Shown: one piece after another, positions 21,343 through 30,700 of the stretch
How the letters are laid out: each line of letters begins with the position of its first letter
How positions within the stretch are numbered: the first letter of the stretch is position 1
IMG/VR virus record: IMGVR_UViG_3300025701_001108
Coordinates: 1-32,692 of that record
DNA: 32,692 nucleotides
Direction: 5' to 3' (one strand)
Origin: a virus
Position numbers and translations under genes: made by a program
The notes under the pieces: model-generated
The model's input: only the letters and a program-made list of their open reading frames with translations
Told to the model about the DNA's origin: nothing
Database searches by the model: none

Positions 21343-21774
21343 GTGGCTTACGTAATTGGTAGAAAAGTTGTAAAGGATACTGAATCGGATTTTGATTCTT
21401 TTGCATATGGAATTGCATCTCCTACCAAACGTGGTGCGGTTATGTTTGAACAAACTTTTACTTCCTATGATGCTGCTAAGAGTAATCTTAGAAATTTAAT
21501 GTTAACTGCTCGTGGTGAACGAGTAATGCAACCTGAGTTTGGTACTGGGTTACATGAACTATTATTCGAACCATTTGATGATACGTATGAGAGTAGGTTA
21601 CAAGAAATGATAACTCAATCTGTAAATTTTTGGTTACCATATATTACCATAGAATCAATTGAAGTTGATATGAGTGATGAAATGAAAGATAGACATACAG
21701 CAAATGTTAGCATACAATTCACAGTTGGTAATGATATAGAAACACAAGAAATAACCTTTACAGTACAGGGATAA
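21343..21774 (+). CDS. 25: Baseplate wedge protein gp25
   Basis: This 143-aa protein belongs to the GPW/gp25 family. The core RNLMLTARGERVMQPEFGTGLHELLFEP is the family hallmark, including the RGERVMxPxFG loop, followed by an IESIEVD strand and a final ITFTVQG. In T4, gp25 is a core component of the baseplate wedge and lies next to the tube-sheath junction. The length is close to the family norm (about 130 aa). The start is GTG at 21343, supported by AGGAGAG at 21331-21337 and by the protein beginning AYVIG. The next gene is gp6, the same order as in other T4-like phages. Confidence 0.93.
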   Translation: MAYVIGRKVVKDTESDFDSFAYGIASPTKRGAVMFEQTFTSYDAAKSNLRNLMLTARGERVMQPEFGTGLHELLFEPFDDTYESRLQEMITQSVNFWLPYITIESIEVDMSDEMKDRHTANVSIQFTVGNDIETQEITFTVQG

Positions 21775-21780
21775 TACAAT

Positions 21781-23796
21781 ATGGCACTTAATAGTACAAA
21801 TAAAAAAAATAAAGGTAGGGATATAAAGTATCTTAATAAAGATTTTGGACAATTCAGACAAAATCTAATTGAATACTCTAAAACATATTTTCCACAAACC
21901 TATACTGATTTTAACGAATCTTCACCTGGTATGATGTTCATAGAAATGGCATCATATCTTGGTGATGTTCTTGGATATTATATTGATGATACTTTAAAAG
22001 AATCATTAATGACAACTGCAGAAGATAAAGCTAACGTAATGGCTTTATCACAATATTTAGGATATAAACCAAAAGTAACTTCACCTGCAGTTGTTAAATT
22101 AGCAATTTATCAAAGAGTTGGTGTATTAAATGCACAAACAAATCCAGAACCCAATACTGATTATCTATTAAGAATTAAAGAAGGAATGAGTGTAGTTTCC
22201 AATACGGGAGTTTCATTTAGAACAACTGAATTGGTAGACTTTTCAGATGATACTGATAGAGAAGTAACCATATATAATCGTGATAGTCAAGGATACCCTG
22301 CAAATTATCTTATTAAGAAATATGTAAATGCTATTTCTGCAGAATTAAGAAGTGTTACAAAAACATTTACAAGTGCTGAACAGTTTTCTAAAATAGAAAT
22401 TGGAGATAACAATGTAATTCAAATTTACGATGTTCGCGACACAAGTGGTAACAAATGGTATGAAGTACCATATCTTGCACAAGAAATGGTTTATGTTGAT
22501 TATGCCAATACAGAACAATATGATAAAGATTTAGCACAATTTAAAGATTCGGTTCCAAGTATTTTAAAATTAACAAAAACATCAAGAAGATTTACGGTTC
22601 AAGTAAATGAAGATAATACTACATCATTAGTATTTGGTGGAGGTAACTCTACTACATCAGATGAAACATTAATACCTAATTTTAAAAATGTTGGATTAGG
22701 ATTGAATTCATCTATTGATAATCTTGGAGCATCATTCGACCCTTCTAATTTTTTAAAAACCAAATCATATGGTCAGACACCAGCAAATACAACATTAACA
22801 GTTAGATATTTAGTTGGCGGTGGTGTTGAATCAAATGTAAGTGCGGGTGAATTAACAACGATAGATAGTATAGAATATGACGAAGATACTACTATTTTTG
22901 ATGCGGATGAATTATCAGTATATAACTCATACAAATCATCAATTGCAGTTGAAAACGAAGAACCAGCAACGGGCGGTAGAGGTGCGGAAACGATTGATGA
23001 AATTAGAGAAAACTCTTTGGCTAACTTTGGTTCACAAAACAGAGCTGTAACTCGTAAGGATTATCAGGTACGAGCATTATCATTACCGGCAAAATATGGT
23101 GGTATTGCAAAAGTATATTGTGCACCCGATGGGGAGTTGGATAATAATTCACCTTCATCGATTCTAACAGACCCAAACTCTTTACAACAATTTACTGAGT
23201 TAGTATTATCATTAAAAGAAAAAGAAGGTATAACTGAAAAAGAAATACAGAATCAAGTAAATACATTCTTATCAGGAAAACAATCTGATTCTAAAGAGAA
23301 GAATAATCCATTTGCAATTAACTTATATGTTCTTGGGTATGATTCTACTAAAAAATTATCTACACTTAATCAAGCGATTAAAGAAAACCTAAAAACTTAC
23401 TTAGGTGAATATCGATTGTTAACTGATGGTGTAAATTTATTAAATGGATTTATTATCAATATTGGTGTTGATTTTGAAATTCGTGTATATGGTGGGTATA
23501 ATAAACGAGAAGTTCTTGTTAAGTGTATATCTGAAGTACAAAATTACTTTAACATTGATAATTGGACGTTCAATATGCCAATAAACCTTTCCGAATTAGA
23601 ATTAATTATTGCAGGAGTTGAGGGGGTTCAATCTGTACCTAAGTGTGTAGTTGTAAATAATTGCAAAGGTAGTTATTCAAATATATCTTATAATATTGAA
23701 GCTGCAACTAAAAATAAAATGGTATATCCTTCATTAGACCCTTCGGTGTTTGAAGTGAAGTATCCAAATAAAGATATAAAAGGGAGGGTTGTTTAA
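21781..23796 (+). CDS. 6: Baseplate wedge protein gp6 (baseplate J-like)
   Basis: This 671-aa protein matches the gp6/baseplate-J group. It has an N-terminal YLNKDFGQFRQNLIEYSKTYFPQ and a DFNESSPGMMFIEMASYLGDVLGYYID helix block, then a long beta region. The diagnostic GGRGAETIDEIRENS…RAVTRKDY lies at about residues 398-430. The C-terminal part (about 500-671) carries repeated alpha/beta elements such as VLVKCISEVQNYFNID. gp6 dimers form the inner ring of the baseplate and drive the hexagon-to-star change. The length is close to T4 gp6 (660 aa). The stop overlaps the next gene's ATG by one base. Confidence 0.92.
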   Translation: MALNSTNKKNKGRDIKYLNKDFGQFRQNLIEYSKTYFPQTYTDFNESSPGMMFIEMASYLGDVLGYYIDDTLKESLMTTAEDKANVMALSQYLGYKPKVTSPAVVKLAIYQRVGVLNAQTNPEPNTDYLLRIKEGMSVVSNTGVSFRTTELVDFSDDTDREVTIYNRDSQGYPANYLIKKYVNAISAELRSVTKTFTSAEQFSKIEIGDNNVIQIYDVRDTSGNKWYEVPYLAQEMVYVDYANTEQYDKDLAQFKDSVPSILKLTKTSRRFTVQVNEDNTTSLVFGGGNSTTSDETLIPNFKNVGLGLNSSIDNLGASFDPSNFLKTKSYGQTPANTTLTVRYLVGGGVESNVSAGELTTIDSIEYDEDTTIFDADELSVYNSYKSSIAVENEEPATGGRGAETIDEIRENSLANFGSQNRAVTRKDYQVRALSLPAKYGGIAKVYCAPDGELDNNSPSSILTDPNSLQQFTELVLSLKEKEGITEKEIQNQVNTFLSGKQSDSKEKNNPFAINLYVLGYDSTKKLSTLNQAIKENLKTYLGEYRLLTDGVNLLNGFIINIGVDFEIRVYGGYNKREVLVKCISEVQNYFNIDNWTFNMPINLSELELIIAGVEGVQSVPKCVVVNNCKGSYSNISYNIEAATKNKMVYPSLDPSVFEVKYPNKDIKGRVV

Positions 23797-24854
23797 TGTA
23801 TCAATTTTTAACAGCATCAAAAGATGCAACCATATACTTACAACAACCTAGTCAGAATACTGGGTTAGATGAGATATTAGAAGTTTCCAAAACTTATTAT
23901 GGAAACTTAAAAGATATTGCACATTCATTAATTAAGTTTGATACCAATTCATTATCATCATCACTTGTAAGTGGTGAGGTAACTATGAGTTCGGCGGAGT
24001 TAATTTTAAGAGAATGTGAATCTTCTGAAATACCTGTTGATTATACAATATTCGCACATCCAATTTATCAAGATTGGGATATGGGAATCGGAACTCGTTT
24101 CGATGAGATTTCTACCGATGGTGTAACTTGGAATACAAAAACCACAGGAACTGATTGGTTAGAAGGTATATATGAAAGTGGTGTAACTGGTTCCTTTAAT
24201 GGTAAAGGTGGTACGTGGTACACTTCATCAGTTGCAACTCAATCATTCTCATATGAAACTTCAGATGTAGTTATGGATGTTATCACTCCACTACAATCTT
24301 GGTTAGATGGTTCACTACCAAACAATGGTTGGATTATCAAACACGATTCTAATTTAGAAAATGATACTGAAGATTATGGACAACTAAAATTCTTTGGTAA
24401 AGAAACTAATACAATCTATCAACCTAAATTAAGAATTGGTTGGGATGATTCTACCTTTGAGACCGGTTCTCTTACTGAACTTACCTCTGATGATATTCAC
24501 GTAACGTTTAAGAGATTAAAAACAAGATATAAGGTTGGTAGTTCACCTGAGATTAGAGTGTTCGGTAGAGAGAAGTATCCACTTAAAACATATACTAATC
24601 TATATGCTTACAACGATGTGAAATTCTTACCGTCAACTACTTATTATCAAGTGAAAGATGTAATTACGGATGAGGTGATTATTCCCTTTTCAGATTACAC
24701 AAAAGTAAGTTGTGATTCTAATGGTAACTTCTTTAAACTTAATTTAAAAAATTGGGAAACACAAAGAGATTATTATTTAGAAATCAAAGTTGAAAGAGAT
24801 GGAGTAGTTGAATACTTTGAAGATAAAGATTTAACTTTTACAATAGAAAAGTAA
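23796..24854 (+). CDS. Tail/baseplate protein with DNRLRE-like beta domain
   Basis: This 352-aa, beta-rich protein starts FLTASKDATIYLQQPSQNTGLDE and continues with IAHSLIKFD and AELILREC. These resemble DNRLRE/carbohydrate-binding beta-sandwich domains (residues about 1-210, including a Trp-rich loop region and an LQSWLDG…GWIIKHD segment). Residues about 230-352 look like a second beta domain. In phages such modules sit in peripheral baseplate or adhesin proteins. It follows gp6 in the place where T4 has gp7/gp8, but it is not recognisable as either. Sugar binding is a possibility, not shown. Confidence 0.7.
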   Translation: MYQFLTASKDATIYLQQPSQNTGLDEILEVSKTYYGNLKDIAHSLIKFDTNSLSSSLVSGEVTMSSAELILRECESSEIPVDYTIFAHPIYQDWDMGIGTRFDEISTDGVTWNTKTTGTDWLEGIYESGVTGSFNGKGGTWYTSSVATQSFSYETSDVVMDVITPLQSWLDGSLPNNGWIIKHDSNLENDTEDYGQLKFFGKETNTIYQPKLRIGWDDSTFETGSLTELTSDDIHVTFKRLKTRYKVGSSPEIRVFGREKYPLKTYTNLYAYNDVKFLPSTTYYQVKDVITDEVIIPFSDYTKVSCDSNGNFFKLNLKNWETQRDYYLEIKVERDGVVEYFEDKDLTFTIEK

Positions 24855-24857
24855 TAA

Positions 24858-26027
24858 ATGGCAATAGATAATCAATTTAGAATAGGTGAGTTAATCAGTA
24901 GTGGTTCTCGTGCTATCGTTTCCAAAGACGAAGTAACGGGTAATCATACATTTACCATTGGTTCTAAAAAAACAGTTGATACACCATATCCACATATTAA
25001 AGGTGAACGAGATGGTGAATTAACTGGTAGAATTGAAAAGCCAAAATATAATGAAGAAGAACTCGTAAAGGCAGTTGATACTGTTGTTGATGAGCTTATT
25101 GGTCCTCCTAAAAAAGTTAAACCACCAGTAGTTCCTAAACCACTATATGATGATTTAAGACGATTATACGATGAACGTGGTGTTCAAATTAATGAATTGG
25201 AGGCTAAAGTTTTAGAGTTAGAATCTATTATTGCAGAATTGCGTGCTCTAATCGAATCATTACAAATAGAACTTGATGCGGCTAAATTACAGCAAACTGT
25301 TGCTGAAAACCAATCTCAACAAATTAACGAACAATATGTTGCGTTATTACAAGATTTCTCACAGGCAGTAATTAAATCAACTAAAGAGGGGATTGAACGT
25401 GTTTCTCTTAAAGCCCAAACAGAAGGTTTAATTGCTCAAAAAGAATCACTAAGAAATCAAATTCAAGCTTTAAACAATATTATAAAGGCTCTACAAGGTC
25501 AAATTGAAGTACAACAACAACAAATTGAAGCTCAGAATGTAAGACAAGCATCTGAATCTGCACTTGATGGACAAGCTGGTTCATTTGATGAGGTTGGTAA
25601 TGTTGGGTATAAAATTCCACAAGGTGAATTTAATGATACAACTAAACAATTATTTATCAAAACAGAAAATGATAACAGAATAAATGTATTACAGGGTACT
25701 GGATTAAATTTATTTAACTTTAATGAAGAACCAGTTACATTTACACTTGGTGTGACCGGTGATGCAACTAAATTTTTACAAGTACCTGGTTCAATAACTT
25801 TACCTGGTAGAGTAGATGAAAAACCTGGAGTTGGTCATGTAACATTTAAATGGAGTCCATTAGGACGTACTGGTAGTAGAAAATCAACTGTAAGTGGTAA
25901 TGTTACTATTTCCGCATCAAGTGGGGAAAGTTTTAGTGTTAAAGCGGATTATTTCAAAGAAGTTAAACGTAAGGATACATGGACAGCGCGTGGTAATGCC
26001 CGAGCAGTAGTGGGAAGTGAATTATAA
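24858..26027 (+). CDS. Coiled-coil tail/baseplate protein (389 aa)
   Basis: This protein has an N-terminal beta-type segment (1-60), a Pro-rich hinge (IGPPKKVKPPVVPKP, about 81-95) and a long coiled coil (about 96-230) with regular Leu/Ile heptads and many Gln. It closes with a C-terminal beta domain (about 240-389: FTLGVTGDATKFLQVPGSITLPG, then VSGNVTISASSGESFSVKAD). The layout is that of a trimeric fibre or spacer. It shares the opening MAIDN with the next protein, perhaps a common docking start. The gene lies between the DNRLRE-like protein and a repeat-bearing protein, with a one-base overlap downstream. The family is unknown. Confidence 0.72.
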   Translation: MAIDNQFRIGELISSGSRAIVSKDEVTGNHTFTIGSKKTVDTPYPHIKGERDGELTGRIEKPKYNEEELVKAVDTVVDELIGPPKKVKPPVVPKPLYDDLRRLYDERGVQINELEAKVLELESIIAELRALIESLQIELDAAKLQQTVAENQSQQINEQYVALLQDFSQAVIKSTKEGIERVSLKAQTEGLIAQKESLRNQIQALNNIIKALQGQIEVQQQQIEAQNVRQASESALDGQAGSFDEVGNVGYKIPQGEFNDTTKQLFIKTENDNRINVLQGTGLNLFNFNEEPVTFTLGVTGDATKFLQVPGSITLPGRVDEKPGVGHVTFKWSPLGRTGSRKSTVSGNVTISASSGESFSVKADYFKEVKRKDTWTARGNARAVVGSEL

Positions 26028-27712
26028 TGGCAATAGATAACTTTAAAAAAATAGAAGATAATAAGGGTTACCTTGTTAATGACAAAGATAGAAAAATCTT
26101 TGAGAGAGAAATCTCCAAAGGTTACTTTGGTATTAACGTAGGTGATACTATTGAATTTATCTTATATGATTCAAGTGATAATCCCTTACCGCAAGAATCT
26201 GCAGGAGGCAATACTGTAAGATATATTGAATATAATGATGATACTGAAAAAACTTATTTTGGTAAATCTCAAATCAATAAACAAAATATAAAATCCAACA
26301 ATGCTGAGGAATTCTTCATTGATACCGAAAAGTTGATTAAAGAAGCTGGATACTCTAATGGTATTTTCAAATCTCAAGTTTCTTTGTTAAATAGAAGATT
26401 GGGTTCTGACGGTAGAGAAAATGATACAACATGGATACATGAGATTTCTCCATCAAGAACTGAGATTAGAATTTTACCAACAATCGATTCAGATGGAAAG
26501 GTAAATTCAGATTTAGAAGCAAGATACGAATGCTTGGTTCAAGGAAAAACTTTTGCTGCAGATGTATTTCCATTGATGGACGAGTTTGTAGAACAATTTG
26601 ATGTTCAGAAAACGTTAGAATCAATGTTAACCTTAAAAGGAAGTGTATCATCTGGACAAAATTATATTAACTTAATTAAAGAAGAATTCAAAATAACTAA
26701 CTTTGAAATCTTTTTACAAAACGTTAAAGATAAATTTGTTCAGGCAGTTAATCATTATAAAGGTAATAGAGAATATAATATCTTATCAAATAGATATGGA
26801 CAACCTTTACAAACCACACCTCAACTATGTTTCGGTTCAAATGAAATAATGGATACCATTACTACAATCGCTGGTAATTGTATTGAGTATTATTTACCAA
26901 AAAGAAATATACAAGAAGAAACTTCATTAACCATAGAACAACAGGAAACATTAGATAAGGTTGGTGAGATTCTAAAAACTGTAACAAGTAATTCACAATA
27001 CAAATCAACTATACCAGATTCAGTATCTGCTAAAGTTATTGGCTGTAAAGACCCCAATGCATTAAACTACAATCCAAATGCAGATATTAATGATTCATCA
27101 TTATGTGTTTATGAACCTAAAGTAGAAGAGTTTGTAGATAATGTAATATCAGACCCACCTCCGCCACCTCCACCAAAACCAGTAGTGTGTAATGACCCTG
27201 CTGCATTAAACTTTGGATTGGAAGGAGTATGTATCTATGCACCACCAAAGGATGATAGACCATTTGAAGTTTTCCCAACTCTTGAATATGATACTTCAAT
27301 ATTAATCAAAGATGATATAACATATGTAATACCACTTGGTGATAGAGAAAAGAATACTACAAAATCACCTAACATCTTTACAGACCAACGAGATATAAAT
27401 GTTCGTGGAATTGGATTTGATGATGAAGTGAGAATGGAAAATATTAATGGAGTTGCTCAAATAGCAAATACACAAACCAATGATAGAATTATGAACGCTA
27501 AAGAACGATTAGTTGGTGGAACTGGTGATTTATCACAAGTTGGTGGTAGAACTCCAGGAACATCAGTAGCAGGTGTTCAAAATAATGTACCCGTTAAAAG
27601 TGGTGGTCGTTCAAATGAAGAGATGGAAACATTCAATGCAGTAGCAGCATCTAATGTATCTGGTGCTGGTATAACAATTAAAAGAACTGTTAAACCTAGA
27701 CAAGAAAAATAG
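26027..27712 (+). CDS. Structural protein with DPxALNY repeats and polyproline linker
   Basis: This is a 561-aa protein. Residues 1-330 are mixed alpha/beta and unrecognised. Then comes a Cys repeat, GCKDPNALNYNPNA…SLCVYEP (about 339-364), a polyproline run DPPPPPPPKP (about 376-385), and a second, shorter copy VCNDPAALNF…VCIY (387-404). The CxDPxAxNYNPxA…CxY motif is widespread in marine Bacteroidota surface proteins and some marine phages, usually as paired-Cys repeats. The last 150 residues are Gly/Asn/Thr-rich and end basic. It probably forms a baseplate or fibre element. The repeats may have come from host surface proteins. Overlap with the upstream gene is one base. Confidence 0.72.
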   Translation: MAIDNFKKIEDNKGYLVNDKDRKIFEREISKGYFGINVGDTIEFILYDSSDNPLPQESAGGNTVRYIEYNDDTEKTYFGKSQINKQNIKSNNAEEFFIDTEKLIKEAGYSNGIFKSQVSLLNRRLGSDGRENDTTWIHEISPSRTEIRILPTIDSDGKVNSDLEARYECLVQGKTFAADVFPLMDEFVEQFDVQKTLESMLTLKGSVSSGQNYINLIKEEFKITNFEIFLQNVKDKFVQAVNHYKGNREYNILSNRYGQPLQTTPQLCFGSNEIMDTITTIAGNCIEYYLPKRNIQEETSLTIEQQETLDKVGEILKTVTSNSQYKSTIPDSVSAKVIGCKDPNALNYNPNADINDSSLCVYEPKVEEFVDNVISDPPPPPPPKPVVCNDPAALNFGLEGVCIYAPPKDDRPFEVFPTLEYDTSILIKDDITYVIPLGDREKNTTKSPNIFTDQRDINVRGIGFDDEVRMENINGVAQIANTQTNDRIMNAKERLVGGTGDLSQVGGRTPGTSVAGVQNNVPVKSGGRSNEEMETFNAVAASNVSGAGITIKRTVKPRQEK

Positions 27713-27723
27713 GAATATAAAAA

Positions 27724-30700
27724 ATGGCATTAGACCCAAAAACAAAACCAACAACCCCAGGTAAGTTCAACGGAGAAATTCGTAATGGGTGGAATTGGAT
27801 AGAACCATCTCAAACTTGGTTAGATTTTTCTGCATTCTCTGGTACTTTTAATCCTGTTGCAAATTTAGCTGGAGCGGGTGTTACTACATTAGGTCTTGGT
27901 TCTCCAATTGGTTTACCTGATTTTGGTATTGATTTAAATACCATAACGGAAACCATTAAAAGAGAAAATCCTAATTTTAATATAAATGTTAACGCTGGAT
28001 TTGGTAATGGGCCAGAATTTAGGAATTTAAACACTAATCAGTTAAATACACTATTAAATGATGTTCAACCAGATAATGTTGTAAAACAATTATCATATAA
28101 ATTGATAACAGTTGTTATTTCCAAGAGTCCAAATCGTGGTGCATTTTATTTTGATAATGTAGAAGATGTACGGTCAGTACTACCAATACAAACAAAAAAT
28201 ATTCCCGCTAGAGGTCATAAGTTTGAATTAAAAGAAGGTAATAAAACACACCCCGATATATACACCATAAAAACTAATAATAATGTTCAGTCGATTATCC
28301 CAATGGAACCAACAGTTTCATTGTATAAAAATGGACGAGTTATCAGTACAATAAAACAATCAGATAGTGGCCCTTCTACATTTTCTATTCAATGGGATAC
28401 TTCATTGTGGGAAACACCAGAGGTAATACCTGCGGAAGAACAGGCAGTAAGAAATGAGTATAAGATAGAAATATTTCCAGATTCTGGTCAAGTTGCTGAT
28501 TTGATAAAATATAACTTTGATGGTCAAACTGCACCAGTACCCAATGATACTTTAATATCATTCGGTCCTGGTAATTTTAGCATAGAACCAAAGAATGATC
28601 AGATTGCACGAGAATGGAATTTTGAATATGTTCTTAGAAAAAATGGTTCCAAGATTGATACAAGTACTGCTAGTAAAAAAAGTTATAAATTACAACCAAA
28701 TGCAACTTATGCATTAATAGTTAATGCATCTAAGGCACCAATTAATAATACACCACCAACTACGTTTGGTAAACCCACAATATCGACAAGTTCAAATGTA
28801 GTAAGTTTTAATCTTGCTTCAAAAAGAACATCGTTATCATATTCCACTTCTAATGCAAATAGAGTAGTTTATACATTGGGAAATACTACGAGAGAATTAC
28901 CAGCAAATGGTACACTATCGTTAACCTCTTCGGATTTTTCTAAAGTAGGTCAATTTGAATTATATTTACAACCAGTTGGTAATGGTGGTAGTGGTGATGT
29001 TAAAAAGGTAATTGTAAACGTTTCCAATGCCAAATCAATTGCAGGTCCAGATATAACTCACATTACTTATCCTGAAAATATTATTGGTGAAGATTTTAAA
29101 GGATATGATATTGATTTTAAAATCTCATGGGCATCTGTAAATACTGATTGGGTTGATGTATGGGTTGGTAAAGTTTCTAACGATACCAAACTCTATACTA
29201 AAAGAGACCCACAAGGACAGCTTACCTTAAACATTAAAGATGTTCTTACCAAGGCAGGTGATAACTTATCAGAAGATGTTGATGTTGTAGATTTTAAATT
29301 ATTACTTTCTCCATTTAATGATAGGGGTGATTCTACCTTCCAAGGAAAAGTAGAAGAAATTACTATTAGATTTGACAAAGGTAATTTAAAACTTCGTAGA
29401 GGTAATGTAGTTCGAGATATTAGAGAAGTAATCTCTAAACAATTTGATACAAGTATTCTTAAACGAGAAGATTCCAAATACCTTACACATTTATTACATT
29501 TAGGTGAGGGTGATAATAAACTTATTTCTACATGGGGGGTTGATACCGAAACTTTTTCTGAATATAAAGTCGTAGACCCATTAACTGGTAGGGAAGAAAA
29601 AACTAAAGAAGTAAAAACTTTAGTTTTAAAATTATACGAACCTCTTTCAAAATCAGTTCAACCAAACCAACAAGTTTGGATGTCTAAGGTTCAATCAATT
29701 CCTTTATTAGAAAGTATAACTGTAATAGATGAAGCAGTTGAAGAGTGTGTTCCATTACAACCAAACTTCAATGAAAAGTTTTCGGATGATATTGGTTTAC
29801 AGATTTATGATGATTTAATAGCAAGTGGGTCTACCTCATCCACTGGATTAGTTAATCAATTTGTAAGTGGTAGTGGATTTGATTTAAAGAAGTTAGATAT
29901 ACAATTTGTATCTGAATCTTTTACATATATGGGTTCAGATAATACTGGTTATATAAAAGAATCTACCGGTGATACTTCTTGGTATTGGGAAAATTTTGTG
30001 AAATATTCTTCCGCAGAAGAAAGAGTTGAAAATTTTATTTATAAAGTAAAACTTATTGAATTTTATAATGATAGAATTTCATTAGTTACATCAGGTTCAC
30101 AATATACAAGTTCTATATCACTTTTCAAAGAAAAAGAAAGATTAGATGGACAAATATCCAATACTATCAATGGGTTTGATGCATTTGAAGATTTCTTATA
30201 TACTTCTTCTTCTATAAATGGTTTAACATATCCAAAGGAAAATGGAACAGATAGTTTATTACATTCTACAAGTTCAGAAGTTATTGGGTGGTATGAAAAT
30301 ATTATATCATCTGCTAGTAATTATGATTATAATAATAAACATAGATTAGTAAACAACTTACCACTTCATGTACAAAATGATGATGAAGGACAAGAGTTTG
30401 TTTTGTTCTTTGATATGTTGGGTCAACACTTTGATACTACTTGGGTATATACCAAATCACTTGCTAAGAGTAAAAAACTTGAACATAAATACCAAGATGG
30501 TATTAGTAATGAGTTTGTTTATCAGATGTTAGAATCCCTTGGTTGGGATGCTGATATGGGTGTTCAATCACAAGCACTTTGGCAATATGCATATGGTAAT
30601 TGGAATGCAGATAGGGATGAACGAGGAATCGATGAAACATCTAAATCTATATCATCTGGTAAATCAAATCAAAATGAAATTTGGAGAAGAATATTAAATA

